In this document: positions 1 to 9,361 of the stretch, piece after piece | Layout: each line of letters begins with the position of its first letter | Numbering within the stretch: position 1 is the stretch's first letter | Assembly (NCBI GenBank): GCA_934153675.1 | Contig: CAKPFG010000002.1 | Span: 112,002 to 176,001, forward strand | Direction of reading: 5' to 3' | Length of the DNA: 64,000 bases | DNA from: an uncultured Bacilli bacterium | GTDB taxonomy: Bacteria; Bacillota_I; Bacilli_A; RF39; UBA660 | The notes under the pieces: generated by a model | Database searches by the model: none | What the model saw: only the letters and a program-made list of their open reading frames with translations | Told to the model about the DNA's origin: nothing | Translations under genes and position numbers: made by a program

Positions 1-260
1 AATCTAAATTTCCAATTATAATTGAGGAATCAAGAAAAATAATATTTTTTCCAACATCTTCAATTAGAACTAAGGATGCCATTTGGATATCTTTAAATCA
101 AATTAAAGATATCAAAAAAGATAATAATAAAAGTATAATAATATTTAAAAATGGTGTTAATATAAAACTGCCAATATCATATTATTCTTTAAAAAATCAA
201 TATTGCAGAGCCATAATGTTAAAAGCTAAATTGTATGAAAGAATTGGAAAAGAAATGTAA
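1..260 (+). CDS. comK: ComK-family competence regulator, 3' end only
   Basis: This is the C-terminal 85 residues of a protein whose start lies before the window; codons begin at base 3 and the stop is TAA at 258-260. The visible part has the order of ComK blocks: PII(I/V)-ES near the start, IIFFPTSS, a W-I-S motif, then FKNG and KLPISYYSLKNQ, ending in ERIGKEM. Bacillus ComK has the matching blocks FLFPT, GWIS, FSNG and LPISYNSFENQ. ComK is the master transcription activator of DNA uptake genes in Bacillus; related proteins can be partial or repurposed. The gene stops about 25 residues earlier than the Bacillus protein. It sits where dnaA-dnaN would normally precede recF. Family assignment is fairly sure; whether it controls competence here is inference. 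Confidence 0.75.
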   Translation, partial: SKFPIIIEESRKIIFFPTSSIRTKDAIWISLNQIKDIKKDNNKSIIIFKNGVNIKLPISYYSLKNQYCRAIMLKAKLYERIGKEM

Positions 261-274
261 TATTTCTTTTTTTA
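249..274 (+). terminator. Rho-independent terminator of the comK-like gene
   Basis: Stem AAAGAAAT / ATTTCTTT with a five-base loop that overlaps the stop codon, followed directly by a T run. All A/T-rich, so weak, but placed correctly. Confidence 0.55.
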
Positions 275-286
275 ATGCTTAAATTG

Positions 287-295
287 TGGTATAAT
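287..295 (+). promoter_or_regulatory. Probable extended -10 promoter for recF-gyrB-gyrA
   Basis: TGG-TATAAT (extended -10, TATAAT at 290-295) sits about 75 bases before recF. No good -35 is visible 17 bases upstream, as expected for an extended -10 promoter. It would give a leader of about 70 bases. Confidence 0.5.
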
Positions 296-371
296 ATGTG
301 TGTCTGTATAGGGATACTTATAATAGATAATTTCCATTTATTCTACAGCTTAACATCAAAGAGGTTAAATT

Positions 372-1481
372 ATGTATTTAAAACGTGTTCAAATTCAAAA
401 TTATCGGAATTATTCTAATTTAAAAGTTTCTTTTAATAAAGGTATAAATATTATCTATGGTAACAATGCACAAGGAAAGACAAATTTATTAGAAGCAATA
501 TATGTATTAGCTTTAACTAATACATTTAAAAGTACTATGGAAAGTGATCTTGTTAAATATAATAAAAATTATTTTAAATTATCTGGTGTTATAAAAAAAG
601 AAAAATTAGATACATTATTAGAAGTTATGTATTGTAATAATAGAAAAATTTTATCAATAGATAAAACGGTAATGAATAAAGTGAGTGAGTATATTTCTGC
701 TTTAAATGTAATTTTATTTACCCCTGATGATTTGGATATAATAAAAGGTCCTCCTTTAAATAGGCGAAATTTTTTAAACATTGAATTATCTCAATTATAT
801 AGAAATTACTATATATTATTAAATGAATATAATAAGGTTTTAAAAACTAGAAATGAATTTTTAAAATTACAAAAGCCCAATAAAAAGTATTTAGATATAT
901 TAACTGAATTTTTGATTGAAAAAAATATAGCTATTTATAAAATTAGAAAAAAATTCATTAATAAAATTAATTTATATTGTGAGAAAATATTTTATGATAT
1001 TTCTGGATTAAAGCATTTTAAAATATTATATAAACCCAATTTTGATTATTTTCTTTATGAATATAATAAAAATAAATGTCTTGAAATATTTAGTCATAAA
1101 TATAAAACAGAATATAAATCTTTGACAACTTTTTATGGTGTACATAAAGATGATTTTGAATTTTATTTAGGGGATATTAATTTAAAAAATTTCGGTTCGC
1201 AAGGCCAACAAAGATTAGCCATTTTAGCTCTTAAACTTTCTGAAATAGAGATTTTTAAAAATTGGCAAAATACCTTTCCAATTTTATTACTTGATGATGT
1301 CTTTAGTGAAATAGATAAAGATAAAAGCAACAAACTTATGAATTATTTAAACAGTAAATTACAAGTTATTATAACAACGGTTTCTCTTGAAAATGTTGAT
1401 AATAAAATTTTATCTTGTGCTAAGATATTCAATATAGAAAATGGAAAATTAAAAATACAGAGAGGTGATTTTAATGAATGA
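372..1481 (+). CDS. recF: DNA replication and repair protein RecF
   Basis: RecF is an SMC-like ATPase that helps RecO and RecR load RecA on gapped DNA. The 369-residue length is normal for the family. Walker A is at residues 30-37 (GNNAQGKT), the ABC signature region [15 protein letters not shown] is near 273, and Walker [12 protein letters not shown] is near 306-316. The start ATG at 372 follows GAGGT at 361-365. Its 3' end overlaps gyrB by 8 bases, the usual recF-gyrB-gyrA arrangement. In Bacillus it follows dnaA-dnaN-yaaA; here a comK-like gene precedes it, so the replication initiation genes are elsewhere or rearranged. Confidence 0.95.
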   Translation: MYLKRVQIQNYRNYSNLKVSFNKGINIIYGNNAQGKTNLLEAIYVLALTNTFKSTMESDLVKYNKNYFKLSGVIKKEKLDTLLEVMYCNNRKILSIDKTVMNKVSEYISALNVILFTPDDLDIIKGPPLNRRNFLNIELSQLYRNYYILLNEYNKVLKTRNEFLKLQKPNKKYLDILTEFLIEKNIAIYKIRKKFINKINLYCEKIFYDISGLKHFKILYKPNFDYFLYEYNKNKCLEIFSHKYKTEYKSLTTFYGVHKDDFEFYLGDINLKNFGSQGQQRLAILALKLSEIEIFKNWQNTFPILLLDDVFSEIDKDKSNKLMNYLNSKLQVIITTVSLENVDNKILSCAKIFNIENGKLKIQRGDFNE

Positions 1482-3399
1482 AAATAAACATTATGATGCT
1501 TCAGACATTCAGGTACTAGAAGGACTTGAAGCAGTAAGAAAACGTCCAGGTATGTATATAGGAACTACAGATGTTAAAGGATTACATCATTTAGTTTGGG
1601 AAATAGTTGATAATTCAATAGATGAAGCTTTAGCAGGATATTGTAAGAATATTGAAATAATTATAAATAAAGATAATTCTATTACAGTAAAAGATGATGG
1701 TAGAGGAATTCCTATTGGTATTCATGCAAAAACAGGTATTTCTACTGTAGAAACTGTTTACACAGTGTTGCATGCTGGTGGTAAATTTGGAGGTGGTGGC
1801 TATAAAGTCTCAGGTGGTTTACACGGCGTAGGTGCTTCTGTTGTAAATGCCTTATCTAGTTGGGTAATTGTAAGGGTATACAAAGATGGAAAAATTAACG
1901 AATGTAAATTTGAACGTGGAGGAAAAACAGCACAAAAATTAATAGTTGTAGGTGATTGTGATAAAAATAGGACTGGAACTACAGTTACTTTTAAACCAGA
2001 TCCAACAATTTTTGATACAGATATATTTGATTATAATACTTTAATGGTAAGAGTAAGAGAATTAGCCTTTTTAAATAAAGGACTTTCTTTAACTTTAAGA
2101 GATGATAGGGATGATGAGGATACTACGGGAAAAACCTTTATGTATGAGGGTGGAATTAGTGAATATGTAAGATTTATTAATCAGGAAAAAACCGTATTGC
2201 ATAATGATATTATTCATTTAGAGGGGGAGGAATCAGGAGTTTTCTTTGAAGTTGCTATGCAATATAATAACTCTTATAAAGAAAATATATATTCATTTGT
2301 TAACAATATTAATACTCATGATGGTGGAACACATGAGGAAGGTGTCAAACGTGCACTTACGAGAGTTATTAATTCATATGCAAGAAAGAATAATATATTA
2401 AAAGAAAAAGATGAAGCGTTAACTGGTGATGACGTAAAAGAAGGTTTGACAATGATTATCTCTTGCAAACATCCTAATCCACAATTTGAAGGTCAGACAA
2501 AGGGACGACTTGGTAATTCAGAGGTTAGAAAATTAGCTGATAATGTATTTTCTAAAGGATTTGAAAGATTTTTGATGGAAAATCCTGAAGAAGCAAAATT
2601 AATTATTAATAAAGCCTTATTGGCGTGTAGAGTTAGAAATGCAGCTAAAAAAGCAAGAGAAATAACAAGAAAAAGTGATCTTACTACTACTAATTTTTAT
2701 GGGAAGTTGTCGGATTGTAAAAGCAAAGATCCTAAAATTTCGGAAATTTTTATAGTCGAAGGAGATTCAGCAGGAGGATCTGCTAAAAAGGGTAGAGATT
2801 CAATGACTCAGGCGATACTTCCTTTACGTGGAAAAATATTAAATGTAGAAAAGGCACGATTAGATAAGGCTCTTAGTAATGAGGAAATCAGAACGATTAT
2901 TACTGCATTTGGGACAGGTATAGGTGAAGAATTCAATATAGATAAATTAAGATATGATAAAATAATAATAATGACCGATGCCGATGTTGACGGATCACAT
3001 ATTAGAGTTTTGCTGTTAACTTTATTTTATAGATTTTTTAAACCTATAGTAGAGGCAGGGCATGTATATGCTGCTCAACCACCATTGTTTAGAATAACAC
3101 ATGGAAAAACAAGAAAATATGTACTTACAGAAGAAGAAAAAGAAGATTATTTGAATTCATTATCTGAAAGTGTAAGAAATCGTGCTGAAATAGCTCGTAT
3201 GAAAGGTTTGGGGGAAATGGATGCTGAAGAACTTAACGAAACAACAATGGATATAGAGCATAGAATTTTAAGAAAAATAACAGTAGATGATTTAGTTGCT
3301 GCAGATAATATCTTTAATAAATTAATGGGTGATGAAGTAGATCCGCGTAGAAAATTTATTGAAGAGAATGCTACATACGTAAAAAATTTGGATATATAG
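1474..3399 (+). CDS. gyrB: DNA gyrase subunit B
   Basis: ATPase subunit of gyrase, which introduces negative supercoils together with GyrA. GHKL ATPase motifs are visible: [19 protein letters not shown] and [14 protein letters not shown]. The Toprim domain has EGDSAGG near residue 428 and DADVDGSH near 501, which bind Mg2+. The C-terminal end [10 protein letters not shown] is typical. I place the start at ATG 1474 (MNENKHYD) because AGAGGTGA at 1461-1468 is correctly spaced; an in-frame GTG at 1465 lies inside that ribosome binding site. That gives 641 residues, normal for Gram-positive GyrB. It overlaps recF by 8 bases and is followed by gyrA after 10 bases, so translation is probably coupled. 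Confidence 0.96.
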   Translation: MNENKHYDASDIQVLEGLEAVRKRPGMYIGTTDVKGLHHLVWEIVDNSIDEALAGYCKNIEIIINKDNSITVKDDGRGIPIGIHAKTGISTVETVYTVLHAGGKFGGGGYKVSGGLHGVGASVVNALSSWVIVRVYKDGKINECKFERGGKTAQKLIVVGDCDKNRTGTTVTFKPDPTIFDTDIFDYNTLMVRVRELAFLNKGLSLTLRDDRDDEDTTGKTFMYEGGISEYVRFINQEKTVLHNDIIHLEGEESGVFFEVAMQYNNSYKENIYSFVNNINTHDGGTHEEGVKRALTRVINSYARKNNILKEKDEALTGDDVKEGLTMIISCKHPNPQFEGQTKGRLGNSEVRKLADNVFSKGFERFLMENPEEAKLIINKALLACRVRNAAKKAREITRKSDLTTTNFYGKLSDCKSKDPKISEIFIVEGDSAGGSAKKGRDSMTQAILPLRGKILNVEKARLDKALSNEEIRTIITAFGTGIGEEFNIDKLRYDKIIIMTDADVDGSHIRVLLLTLFYRFFKPIVEAGHVYAAQPPLFRITHGKTRKYVLTEEEKEDYLNSLSESVRNRAEIARMKGLGEMDAEELNETTMDIEHRILRKITVDDLVAADNIFNKLMGDEVDPRRKFIEENATYVKNLDI

Positions 3400-3409
3400 G
3401 AGGCTTTTT

Positions 3410-5896
3410 ATGGATAATAATACAATAAATAATAATGAAGAAAATTTCTCTGGAAAATTTCATGAAAGGGATAGTCTATCCATTAATGATATTGTATCAG
3501 AAGTAAAAGATTCATTTTTGGATTATTCTATGAGTGTTATTACATCACGAGCAATTCCTGATTTAAGGGATGGTTTAAAACCTGTTCATAGAAGAATATT
3601 ATGGTCAATGTTTGAAGAGGGAAATATGCCTGATAAGCCTCATAAAAAATCAGCAACAACCGTTGGTTATGTTATGGGACATTATCATCCACATGGAGAT
3701 ACTTCAATTTATGATGCGATGGTTAGATTAGCTCAAGATTTTAATCAAAGATATATGTTAGTAGATGGACATGGTAATTTTGGTAATATCGAAGGCGATG
3801 GTGCTGCTGCTTATCGTTATACAGAAGCAAGACTTTCAAAAATCTCACTTGAATTATTAAGAGATATTAGAAAAAATACGGTAAATATGTCATTAAACTT
3901 TGATGAAACAACCAAAGAGCCAGATGTTTTACCAAGCAGGTTTCCAAATGTTCTCGTAAACGGTTCTATGGGAATTGCAGTTGGTATGGCAACCAATATA
4001 CCACCCCATAATTTGGGTGAGGTTATAGATGGATGTATCGCTTATATAGATAATTCTGAAATAGAATTACCTGAGTTAATGCAATATATCAAAGGTCCAG
4101 ATTTTCCAACGGGTGGAATAATTTTGGGAAATAGTGGAATTGTAAAGGCGTATTCAACAGGAAAAGGTACAATTACTATTAGAAGTAGAGCTGAAATACA
4201 AGAAGCAGGTAATCATCATTTAATTATTGTTACTGAGGTTCCATACGGAGTAAATACTTTGGATTTAAAAAATAAAGTAGCCGAATTAGTTCATAATAAA
4301 ATAATAGATGGTATTGCTGATTATCATACTGATTTAAAGAATGGGGTAAAAATTACAATTACTTTAAAAAAAGATGCTAATCCACAAGTAGTATTAAATA
4401 ATTTATATAAACATACCAATTTTCAAATTAGCTATGGTATAAATTTGTTAATGCTTGACAATGGCACACCAAGAACATTAGGGTTAAAATCAATTATTAC
4501 TAAATATATAGATTATCAAAAAGAAGTAGTAATTAGAAGATTACGTTTTGATTTGGGTAAAGCAGAAGAAAGAGTTCATTTATTAGAAGGTTATAAAATA
4601 GCTTTAAATCACATTGATGATGTAATTAAAATAATTAAAGAATCTGAATCTGATGTAATTGCAAAACAAAAATTAATAGAAAAGTTTGCCTTTTCTGAAA
4701 TTCAGGCTAATTCTATACTTGAACTAAAATTAAGAAGATTAACTGGACTTGAAAGGGAAAAAATAGAAAACGAATTATCTTCATTATTAAAATTAATAAA
4801 CGAAATTAAAGATACATTATCAAGTAATCATAAAATATTAGAAGTAATAAAGAAAGAAATGCTAGAAATAAAGGAAAAATATAGTGATGAAAGACGTACA
4901 TCTATTGATATGACAGCAGTTGATTATATAGAAGACGAATCTTTAATTCCTGTAGAAGATATCGTTGTTACATTAACAAATAACGGATATATAAAGAGAA
5001 TAAATAGTGAAAATTACCGTTTGCAAAATAGAGGTGGAGTGGGTATTAAAGGCATGTCTACTAATGAAGAAGATTTTGTTGAAAAAATAATTTCTATGAC
5101 AACTCACGATTATTTAATGATTTTTACAAATAAAGGTAAAGTATATAGATTAAAGGGTTATGAAATTCCTCTTTATAGTAGACAATCAAAAGGAATACCT
5201 ATTATTAATTTGCTTACAATAGATAAAGATGAAAAAGTAACTACAATGTTGAAAATTACACCTAATAATTCTAATGGATATTTGATATTTGCAACAAAAT
5301 TTGGCTTAATAAAAAGAACAAATGTTCGTGAATTTAATAATATTAGATCAAGTGGTAAAATTGCTATTACTTTAAAGGATAATGATGAATTAGTTGAAGT
5401 AAAAGAAACAAATGGTTCAAATGAAATATTGATGGCAGCTTCTAATGGTAGAATGATACGATTTGTTGAAAATGAAATTAGGATAATGGGTCGTACAGCA
5501 TCGGGTGTCAAAGGTATCGATATAGAAAATGGTTATGTAGTTGGTTGTGAAATTTCAGAACAAAATAAAGAAATATTAGTTGTTACTGAAAATGGTTTTG
5601 GTAAAAAAACTAGCATAGATGAATATCGTATGACACATAGGGGAAGTAAAGGTGTGAAAGCTTTAAATGTTACAGAAAAAAATGGTAATATAGTTGCCTT
5701 TAAAAGTGTCAAAGGAAATGAAGATTTAATGATAGTAACAAATAATGGAATTATTATTCGAGTACCTTTAAATCAAGTTTCTACTACTGGTAGAGTGGCA
5801 CAAGGTGTTAAATTAATTAATCTAAAGCAAGGTCAAAAAGTCAGTACTATAACATTAGTTGAATCTGAAAAAAATGATTTGGGTAACAATGAATGA
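3410..5896 (+). CDS. gyrA: DNA gyrase subunit A
   Basis: DNA-cleaving subunit of gyrase. The catalytic tyrosine is Tyr137 in AAAYRYTEARL. The quinolone-resistance region reads HPHGDTSIYDAMVRL, with Thr at the place of E. coli Ser83; this may be natural in the lineage and I draw no resistance conclusion. The C-terminal half contains the repeated beta-pinwheel blades, including the RGGVGIKG gyrase box near residue 543. Length 828 is normal. AGGAGG precedes ATG 3410. The stop codon is immediately followed by a perfect parS palindrome that might also act as an RNA hairpin. Confidence 0.96.
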   Translation: MDNNTINNNEENFSGKFHERDSLSINDIVSEVKDSFLDYSMSVITSRAIPDLRDGLKPVHRRILWSMFEEGNMPDKPHKKSATTVGYVMGHYHPHGDTSIYDAMVRLAQDFNQRYMLVDGHGNFGNIEGDGAAAYRYTEARLSKISLELLRDIRKNTVNMSLNFDETTKEPDVLPSRFPNVLVNGSMGIAVGMATNIPPHNLGEVIDGCIAYIDNSEIELPELMQYIKGPDFPTGGIILGNSGIVKAYSTGKGTITIRSRAEIQEAGNHHLIIVTEVPYGVNTLDLKNKVAELVHNKIIDGIADYHTDLKNGVKITITLKKDANPQVVLNNLYKHTNFQISYGINLLMLDNGTPRTLGLKSIITKYIDYQKEVVIRRLRFDLGKAEERVHLLEGYKIALNHIDDVIKIIKESESDVIAKQKLIEKFAFSEIQANSILELKLRRLTGLEREKIENELSSLLKLINEIKDTLSSNHKILEVIKKEMLEIKEKYSDERRTSIDMTAVDYIEDESLIPVEDIVVTLTNNGYIKRINSENYRLQNRGGVGIKGMSTNEEDFVEKIISMTTHDYLMIFTNKGKVYRLKGYEIPLYSRQSKGIPIINLLTIDKDEKVTTMLKITPNNSNGYLIFATKFGLIKRTNVREFNNIRSSGKIAITLKDNDELVEVKETNGSNEILMAASNGRMIRFVENEIRIMGRTASGVKGIDIENGYVVGCEISEQNKEILVVTENGFGKKTSIDEYRMTHRGSKGVKALNVTEKNGNIVAFKSVKGNEDLMIVTNNGIIIRVPLNQVSTTGRVAQGVKLINLKQGQKVSTITLVESEKNDLGNNE

Positions 5897-5912
5897 TGTT
5901 TCACGTGAAACA
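5897..5912. promoter_or_regulatory. parS site 1 (ParB binding)
   Basis: TGTTTCACGTGAAACA is a perfect 16-base palindrome matching the Bacillus parS consensus TGTTNCACGTGAAACA. It lies within a longer perfect 28-base palindrome (5891-5918) starting in the last codons of gyrA. The expected partners, ParA and ParB, are encoded at 30356-32009. Confidence 0.93.
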
Positions 5913-5950
5913 TCATTCATTTTATTTATAAATAATTATATTTATAATAG

Positions 5951-5980
5951 TTGACATCATCCTTTAAAATGATGTATATT
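5951..5980 (+). promoter_or_regulatory. Sigma-A promoter of the SRP RNA gene
   Basis: Consensus -35 TTGACA at 5951-5956 and -10 TATATT at 5975-5980 with an 18-base spacer. The expected start is near 5986, exactly where the RNA stem begins. Confidence 0.8.
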
Positions 5981-5985
5981 GTATG

Positions 5986-6060
5986 TGCACAACATTTATA
6001 TTTGAATCAGGTCAGAGAAGGAATTCAGCAGCCTTAAGAATCTCTAAATGTGTGTGCTTT
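5986..6060 (+). ncRNA. ffs: Small signal recognition particle RNA (4.5S/scRNA type)
   Basis: The conserved SRP Alu-free hairpin core is visible: TCAGGTCAGAGAAGGAA on one side and CAGCAGCCTTAAG on the other, forming the Ffh-binding symmetric and asymmetric loops. The 5' GCACAACATTTA pairs with 3' TAAATGTGTGTGC to close a long stem, and a T run follows. At about 75 bases it is the short form (E. coli 4.5S is 114, the Bacillus scRNA about 270). The location between gyrA and tadA/dnaX matches the tadA-scr-dnaX neighbourhood of Bacillus. It has its own strong promoter and lies between parS1 and parS2. Confidence 0.9.
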
Positions 6061-6073
6061 TTTTTGTAATAAA

Positions 6074-6089
6074 TGTTTCACGTGAAACA
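6074..6089. promoter_or_regulatory. parS site 2 (ParB binding)
   Basis: Second perfect copy of TGTTTCACGTGAAACA, in the leader of tadA and just after the SRP RNA terminator T run. It contributes an in-frame ATG at 6073 that makes tadA look ten codons longer than it is. Confidence 0.93.
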
Positions 6090-6102
6090 TAGAGGAGTTA
6101 TT

Positions 6103-6519
6103 ATGGATAAATATATGAATTTAGCAATCAAGGAAGCACTTAAGGCAAAAAATGGAGGAGATGTTCCTGTTGGTGCTGTAGTTGTACATAAGAACAAAAT
6201 AATTAGTAAAGCCTTCAATAAAAAAGAAAAAAGCAAAAATGCTATATGTCATGCAGAAATAATAGCTATAAAAAAGGCTTGCAAAAAAATTAATAATTGG
6301 CATTTAAATGACTGTATTCTTTATTGTACTATGGAACCTTGTATGATGTGTTGTGGCGCTATTTTACAATCAAGAATAAAAAAAGTATATTTTTTAGTAA
6401 AAAATGATAAATATGGATGTACAGATTTATTAAAAAATAGTAAAATAGAATTTATAAAATTAGAAAACGATCTAAAAATGAAAAAAATATTAAATGAATT
6501 TTTTTCATCAAAAAGATAA
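6103..6519 (+). CDS. tadA: tRNA-specific adenosine deaminase
   Basis: Deaminates A34 to inosine in tRNA-Arg(ACG), allowing CGU/CGC/CGA reading; that substrate tRNA is encoded at 57103-57179. Zinc ligands are visible: HAE at His50 with the proton-shuttling Glu52, and PCMMC at Cys80 and Cys83. I choose ATG 6103 because GAGGAG at 6092-6097 is well placed. The upstream in-frame ATG at 6073 is part of parS2 and has no ribosome binding site. This gives 138 residues, slightly short of the usual 150-160. It is flanked on both sides by parS sites. Confidence 0.93.
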   Translation: MDKYMNLAIKEALKAKNGGDVPVGAVVVHKNKIISKAFNKKEKSKNAICHAEIIAIKKACKKINNWHLNDCILYCTMEPCMMCCGAILQSRIKKVYFLVKNDKYGCTDLLKNSKIEFIKLENDLKMKKILNEFFSSKR

Positions 6520-6521
6520 AA

Positions 6522-6537
6522 TGTTTCACGTGAAACA
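6522..6537. promoter_or_regulatory. parS site 3 (ParB binding)
   Basis: Third perfect TGTTTCACGTGAAACA, two bases after the tadA stop and ending just before the dnaX ribosome binding site AGGAGG. Any spreading ParB complex here would cover the dnaX start. Confidence 0.93.
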
Positions 6538-6548
6538 TAGGAGGAAAA

Positions 6549-8210
6549 ATGTATCAAGCTTTATATAGAAAATATCGCCCTCAAAATTTTAACGAAGTAG
6601 TTGGTCAAAAAATTATAGTAAAAACGTTAATTAATGCTATAAAAACCAATAAAATTTCTCATGCATATTTGTTTGCTGGGCCAAGAGGCACAGGAAAAAC
6701 AAGCATTGCTAAAATTTTTGCAAAAACTATTAATTGTAAAAATTTAAATAATGTTACACCTTGCGAAAATTGTGATAGTTGTCTTTCTTTTAATTCTAAG
6801 AAAGATATAGATATGATTGAGATAGATGCAGCCTCTAATAATGGTGTAGATGAAATAAGAAATCTAAAAAATAGTGTTAATTTTGTTCCAAATAATAGTA
6901 AATATAAAGTATATATTATAGATGAGGTTCATATGTTATCAACATCTGCTTTCAATGCTTTATTAAAAACATTAGAAGAACCACCTGAGTTTGTAATTTT
7001 TATATTAGCAACAACTGAATTGTATAAAGTTCCAGAAACGATTATATCAAGATGTCAAAATTTTGAATTTCGTAGAATTTCTATTTCCGATATGTCGTCA
7101 AGACTTTTACAAATATGTGAAAAGGAAAATATATTAATAGATAATGATGCAATAAATGAAATATCTAAAATTTCAAATGGTGGTATGCGTGATGCAATAG
7201 GATTATTGGATCAATTATCAGCATATACAACAAAGAAAATAACAATAGATGATATTAATGACGTTTGTGGATTTATTTCAAACGAACATTTGTTTGAAAT
7301 AATGAGCTTAATAATTGATAATAATTTGGATGAAGTATTAACAAAAATAAACAAATATAACGACGAGGGGAAAGACTTAACTATTATTTTGAAAAAGATA
7401 GCTGAACAATTGAAAAATGTCTTAATATATATTAATGCCTCAGAATATTTTGATGATAAAAATTTAATAGAAAAATATGAATATTTTGCAAATAAAATAG
7501 CAGAAAAAAAAATAAATAAAATGATAAATGAAATTACAGAATCATTAAAAAACATGAAATATGAAAATGATAAACTTTTTCTTTCACAATTATGTATTAT
7601 TAGAATATTTAATGTTATTCGTAGTAATACTATTTCTATGGATAATAAACAAGATGAAATTATTAAAAATTTCAAAAATTCGATAGATAGTAATTATCCA
7701 AAAATAAAAAATGAAAAACAATTGGTAAAAAAAGAAAATACAAAAATTATTCAATTTAAAAAGATTCGAATTAATAATACTCTTGCTCAATTTAACAAAA
7801 GAGATTTACTTGAATTTAAACAAGAATTGAATAAGTTACATTCATATATATCAAATAGTAAATTTGCTTCCACTATATCTATTATTTTAGATGGAATTGT
7901 TAAAGCTAAGGGAAACGAATATGTAATATTTGTATATTCAGATAAAAAAATGTCTACATATTTTAATGAAAAAATAAATGATATTGAAAATACTTTGTTT
8001 TTTATATTAAAACAAAAATATAAAGTTATTTCTGTTTGTGTTGATGAATGGGAAATAATAAAAAATGATTTTAATAATAGTTTAAAGATGGGCGAAAAAA
8101 AGTATGTTTTAATGGATGAAGTTGCAATTATTGATGATAAATCTCAAAATAATGATATAAAAATCAATGATATTGACAATTCATTCAATGAAATAGTAAA
8201 ATATATTTAG
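6549..8210 (+). CDS. dnaX: DNA polymerase III subunits gamma/tau
   Basis: Clamp-loader ATPase of the replicative polymerase. The N-terminal AAA+ module has Walker A GPRGTGKTS from residue 44, a four-cysteine zinc finger around residues 72-82 (CENCDSC), Walker B DEVHML and sensor region LLKTLEEPPE. A lysine- and asparagine-rich linker follows and a divergent tau-type C-terminal domain ends the 553-residue protein. AGGAGG precedes ATG 6549. First gene of a run dnaX-ebfC-recR-bofA in the Bacillus order. I saw no convincing slippery frameshift signal that would make a short gamma form. Confidence 0.94.
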   Translation: MYQALYRKYRPQNFNEVVGQKIIVKTLINAIKTNKISHAYLFAGPRGTGKTSIAKIFAKTINCKNLNNVTPCENCDSCLSFNSKKDIDMIEIDAASNNGVDEIRNLKNSVNFVPNNSKYKVYIIDEVHMLSTSAFNALLKTLEEPPEFVIFILATTELYKVPETIISRCQNFEFRRISISDMSSRLLQICEKENILIDNDAINEISKISNGGMRDAIGLLDQLSAYTTKKITIDDINDVCGFISNEHLFEIMSLIIDNNLDEVLTKINKYNDEGKDLTIILKKIAEQLKNVLIYINASEYFDDKNLIEKYEYFANKIAEKKINKMINEITESLKNMKYENDKLFLSQLCIIRIFNVIRSNTISMDNKQDEIIKNFKNSIDSNYPKIKNEKQLVKKENTKIIQFKKIRINNTLAQFNKRDLLEFKQELNKLHSYISNSKFASTISIILDGIVKAKGNEYVIFVYSDKKMSTYFNEKINDIENTLFFILKQKYKVISVCVDEWEIIKNDFNNSLKMGEKKYVLMDEVAIIDDKSQNNDIKINDIDNSFNEIVKYI

Positions 8211-8221
8211 GAGGGATAAAT

Positions 8222-8515
8222 ATGAATATGCAAGCAATGCTGAAAAAAGCACAGAAAATGCAAAATGATATGATGAAAACACAAAATAAAATTAATGAAA
8301 AAGTTTTTATAGGAGAATCATCTTTTGTTCATGTTGAAATGAAGGCCGGAAATATAATATCTATAAAAATAAATAGTGATTCTATAGATCATGATGATAT
8401 AGAAATTTTGGAAGATATGCTTGTTGTGGCTATACAAGATGCTAAAAATAAGTATGATAAAGAAATGGAAAAAGAAATGGGATCTTATACTAATGGTCTT
8501 CCTGGTCTATTTTAA
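8222..8515 (+). CDS. ebfC: YbaB/EbfC nucleoid-associated protein
   Basis: Small DNA-binding dimer of the YbaB/EbfC family, almost always found between dnaX and recR, as here. The 97-residue protein begins with the typical MNMQAMLKKAQKMQNDM helix and ends with the conserved G-LPGLF tail. AGGAGG precedes the start. Its stop overlaps the recR start (TAATG), so recR is translationally coupled. The precise role in nucleoid organisation is not known for this organism. Confidence 0.92.
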   Translation: MNMQAMLKKAQKMQNDMMKTQNKINEKVFIGESSFVHVEMKAGNIISIKINSDSIDHDDIEILEDMLVVAIQDAKNKYDKEMEKEMGSYTNGLPGLF

Positions 8516-9120
8516 TGCATTATCCTAATACTATTTTAGATTTAATACAATGTTTTAAAAAATATCCATCAATAGGTGAAAAAACGGCTGAAAGATTGGC
8601 GTTATATACCTTAAATTTAGATGATTCTATTATTGAATTGATGGCTAATTCTTTAAATAATATCAAAACAAAAATAAAAAAATGTAAAATTTGTAATAAT
8701 TATACTGAAGATGATATTTGTTATATATGTAATAGCAATCGTGATAGCAAATTACTATGTATAGTTGAAAGTGCTAAAGATATTAATCTATTAGAAAAAA
8801 ATAATATATACAATGGTTATTATTTTGTTTTGGATAATTTAATTTCACCTTCAAATGGATTAGATCCATCCGTTATTAATTTTGAAAGAATAATTGAATT
8901 AATAAAAAATAATAATGTTAAAGAAATAATAATAGCAATTAAACCAACTGTTGATGGAGAAACAACTTCTATGTATATATCTAAGCTATTGGAAGATTAT
9001 GATGTGGTAGTATCTAGAATTGCCTTAGGTATACCTATTGGTGCTGAAATAGACTATGTTGATTCATTAACTCTTGAAATGGCTATCGAAAATAGAAAAG
9101 TAATTAATGGTAAAAAATAA
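8515..9120 (+). CDS. recR: Recombination protein RecR
   Basis: Works with RecF and RecO in RecA loading at gaps. The helix-hairpin-helix region at the start (YPSIGEKTAERLALY) is followed by a C4 zinc finger from about residue 57 (CKIC-x10-CYIC), a Toprim domain (CIVESAKD) and the C-terminal G-IPIGAEIDYVD signature. Length 201 is normal. No independent ribosome binding site is needed, since ATG 8515 overlaps the ebfC stop. Confidence 0.95.
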   Translation: MHYPNTILDLIQCFKKYPSIGEKTAERLALYTLNLDDSIIELMANSLNNIKTKIKKCKICNNYTEDDICYICNSNRDSKLLCIVESAKDINLLEKNNIYNGYYFVLDNLISPSNGLDPSVINFERIIELIKNNNVKEIIIAIKPTVDGETTSMYISKLLEDYDVVVSRIALGIPIGAEIDYVDSLTLEMAIENRKVINGKK

Positions 9121-9151
9121 TTAAATCAACATATAATTAAATGGTGATAAT

Positions 9152-9340
9152 ATGTTAAAAATTATTCTCAAAATGATTAAAAGAATAGTTTTTAGTTCTT
9201 TTTTGTTATATGGTTATAATTTGATTATTGGGCCACTAAATTTAATGATTCCTATAAATATTATAACTATCTCAGCATTATCTGTTTTTGGGATACCTGC
9301 TTTATTAAGTTTTATTTTTGTATATATAATTGTCTTTTAA
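9152..9340 (+). CDS. bofA: BofA-like sigma-K processing inhibitor
   Basis: In Bacillus, BofA is an inner-forespore-membrane protein that holds the SpoIVFB protease inactive until the forespore signals sigma-K activation. This 62-residue protein has two hydrophobic segments, and its second half reads PINIITISALSVFGIPALLSF. That matches the conserved N-T-x(5)-G-x-PG core of BofA, with the last Gly replaced by Ala. It lies directly downstream of recR, the same place as Bacillus bofA. GGTGAT precedes ATG 9152. It is shorter than Bacillus BofA (87). SpoIVFA/FB are not in the window, so function is inferred from family and position. Confidence 0.7.
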   Translation: MLKIILKMIKRIVFSSFLLYGYNLIIGPLNLMIPINIITISALSVFGIPALLSFIFVYIIVF

Positions 9341-9361
9341 TATTCATATTGTATATAAATT

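Noticed and set aside
3660..3730. Quinolone resistance from Thr at the GyrA Ser83-equivalent position
   Set aside because: Thr is natural in many lineages; the sequence alone does not support a resistance claim.
6073..6102. An ATG at 6073 that would lengthen TadA by ten residues (MFHVKHRGVI)
   Set aside because: These codons are simply parS2 read as protein; the proper ribosome binding site serves ATG 6103.
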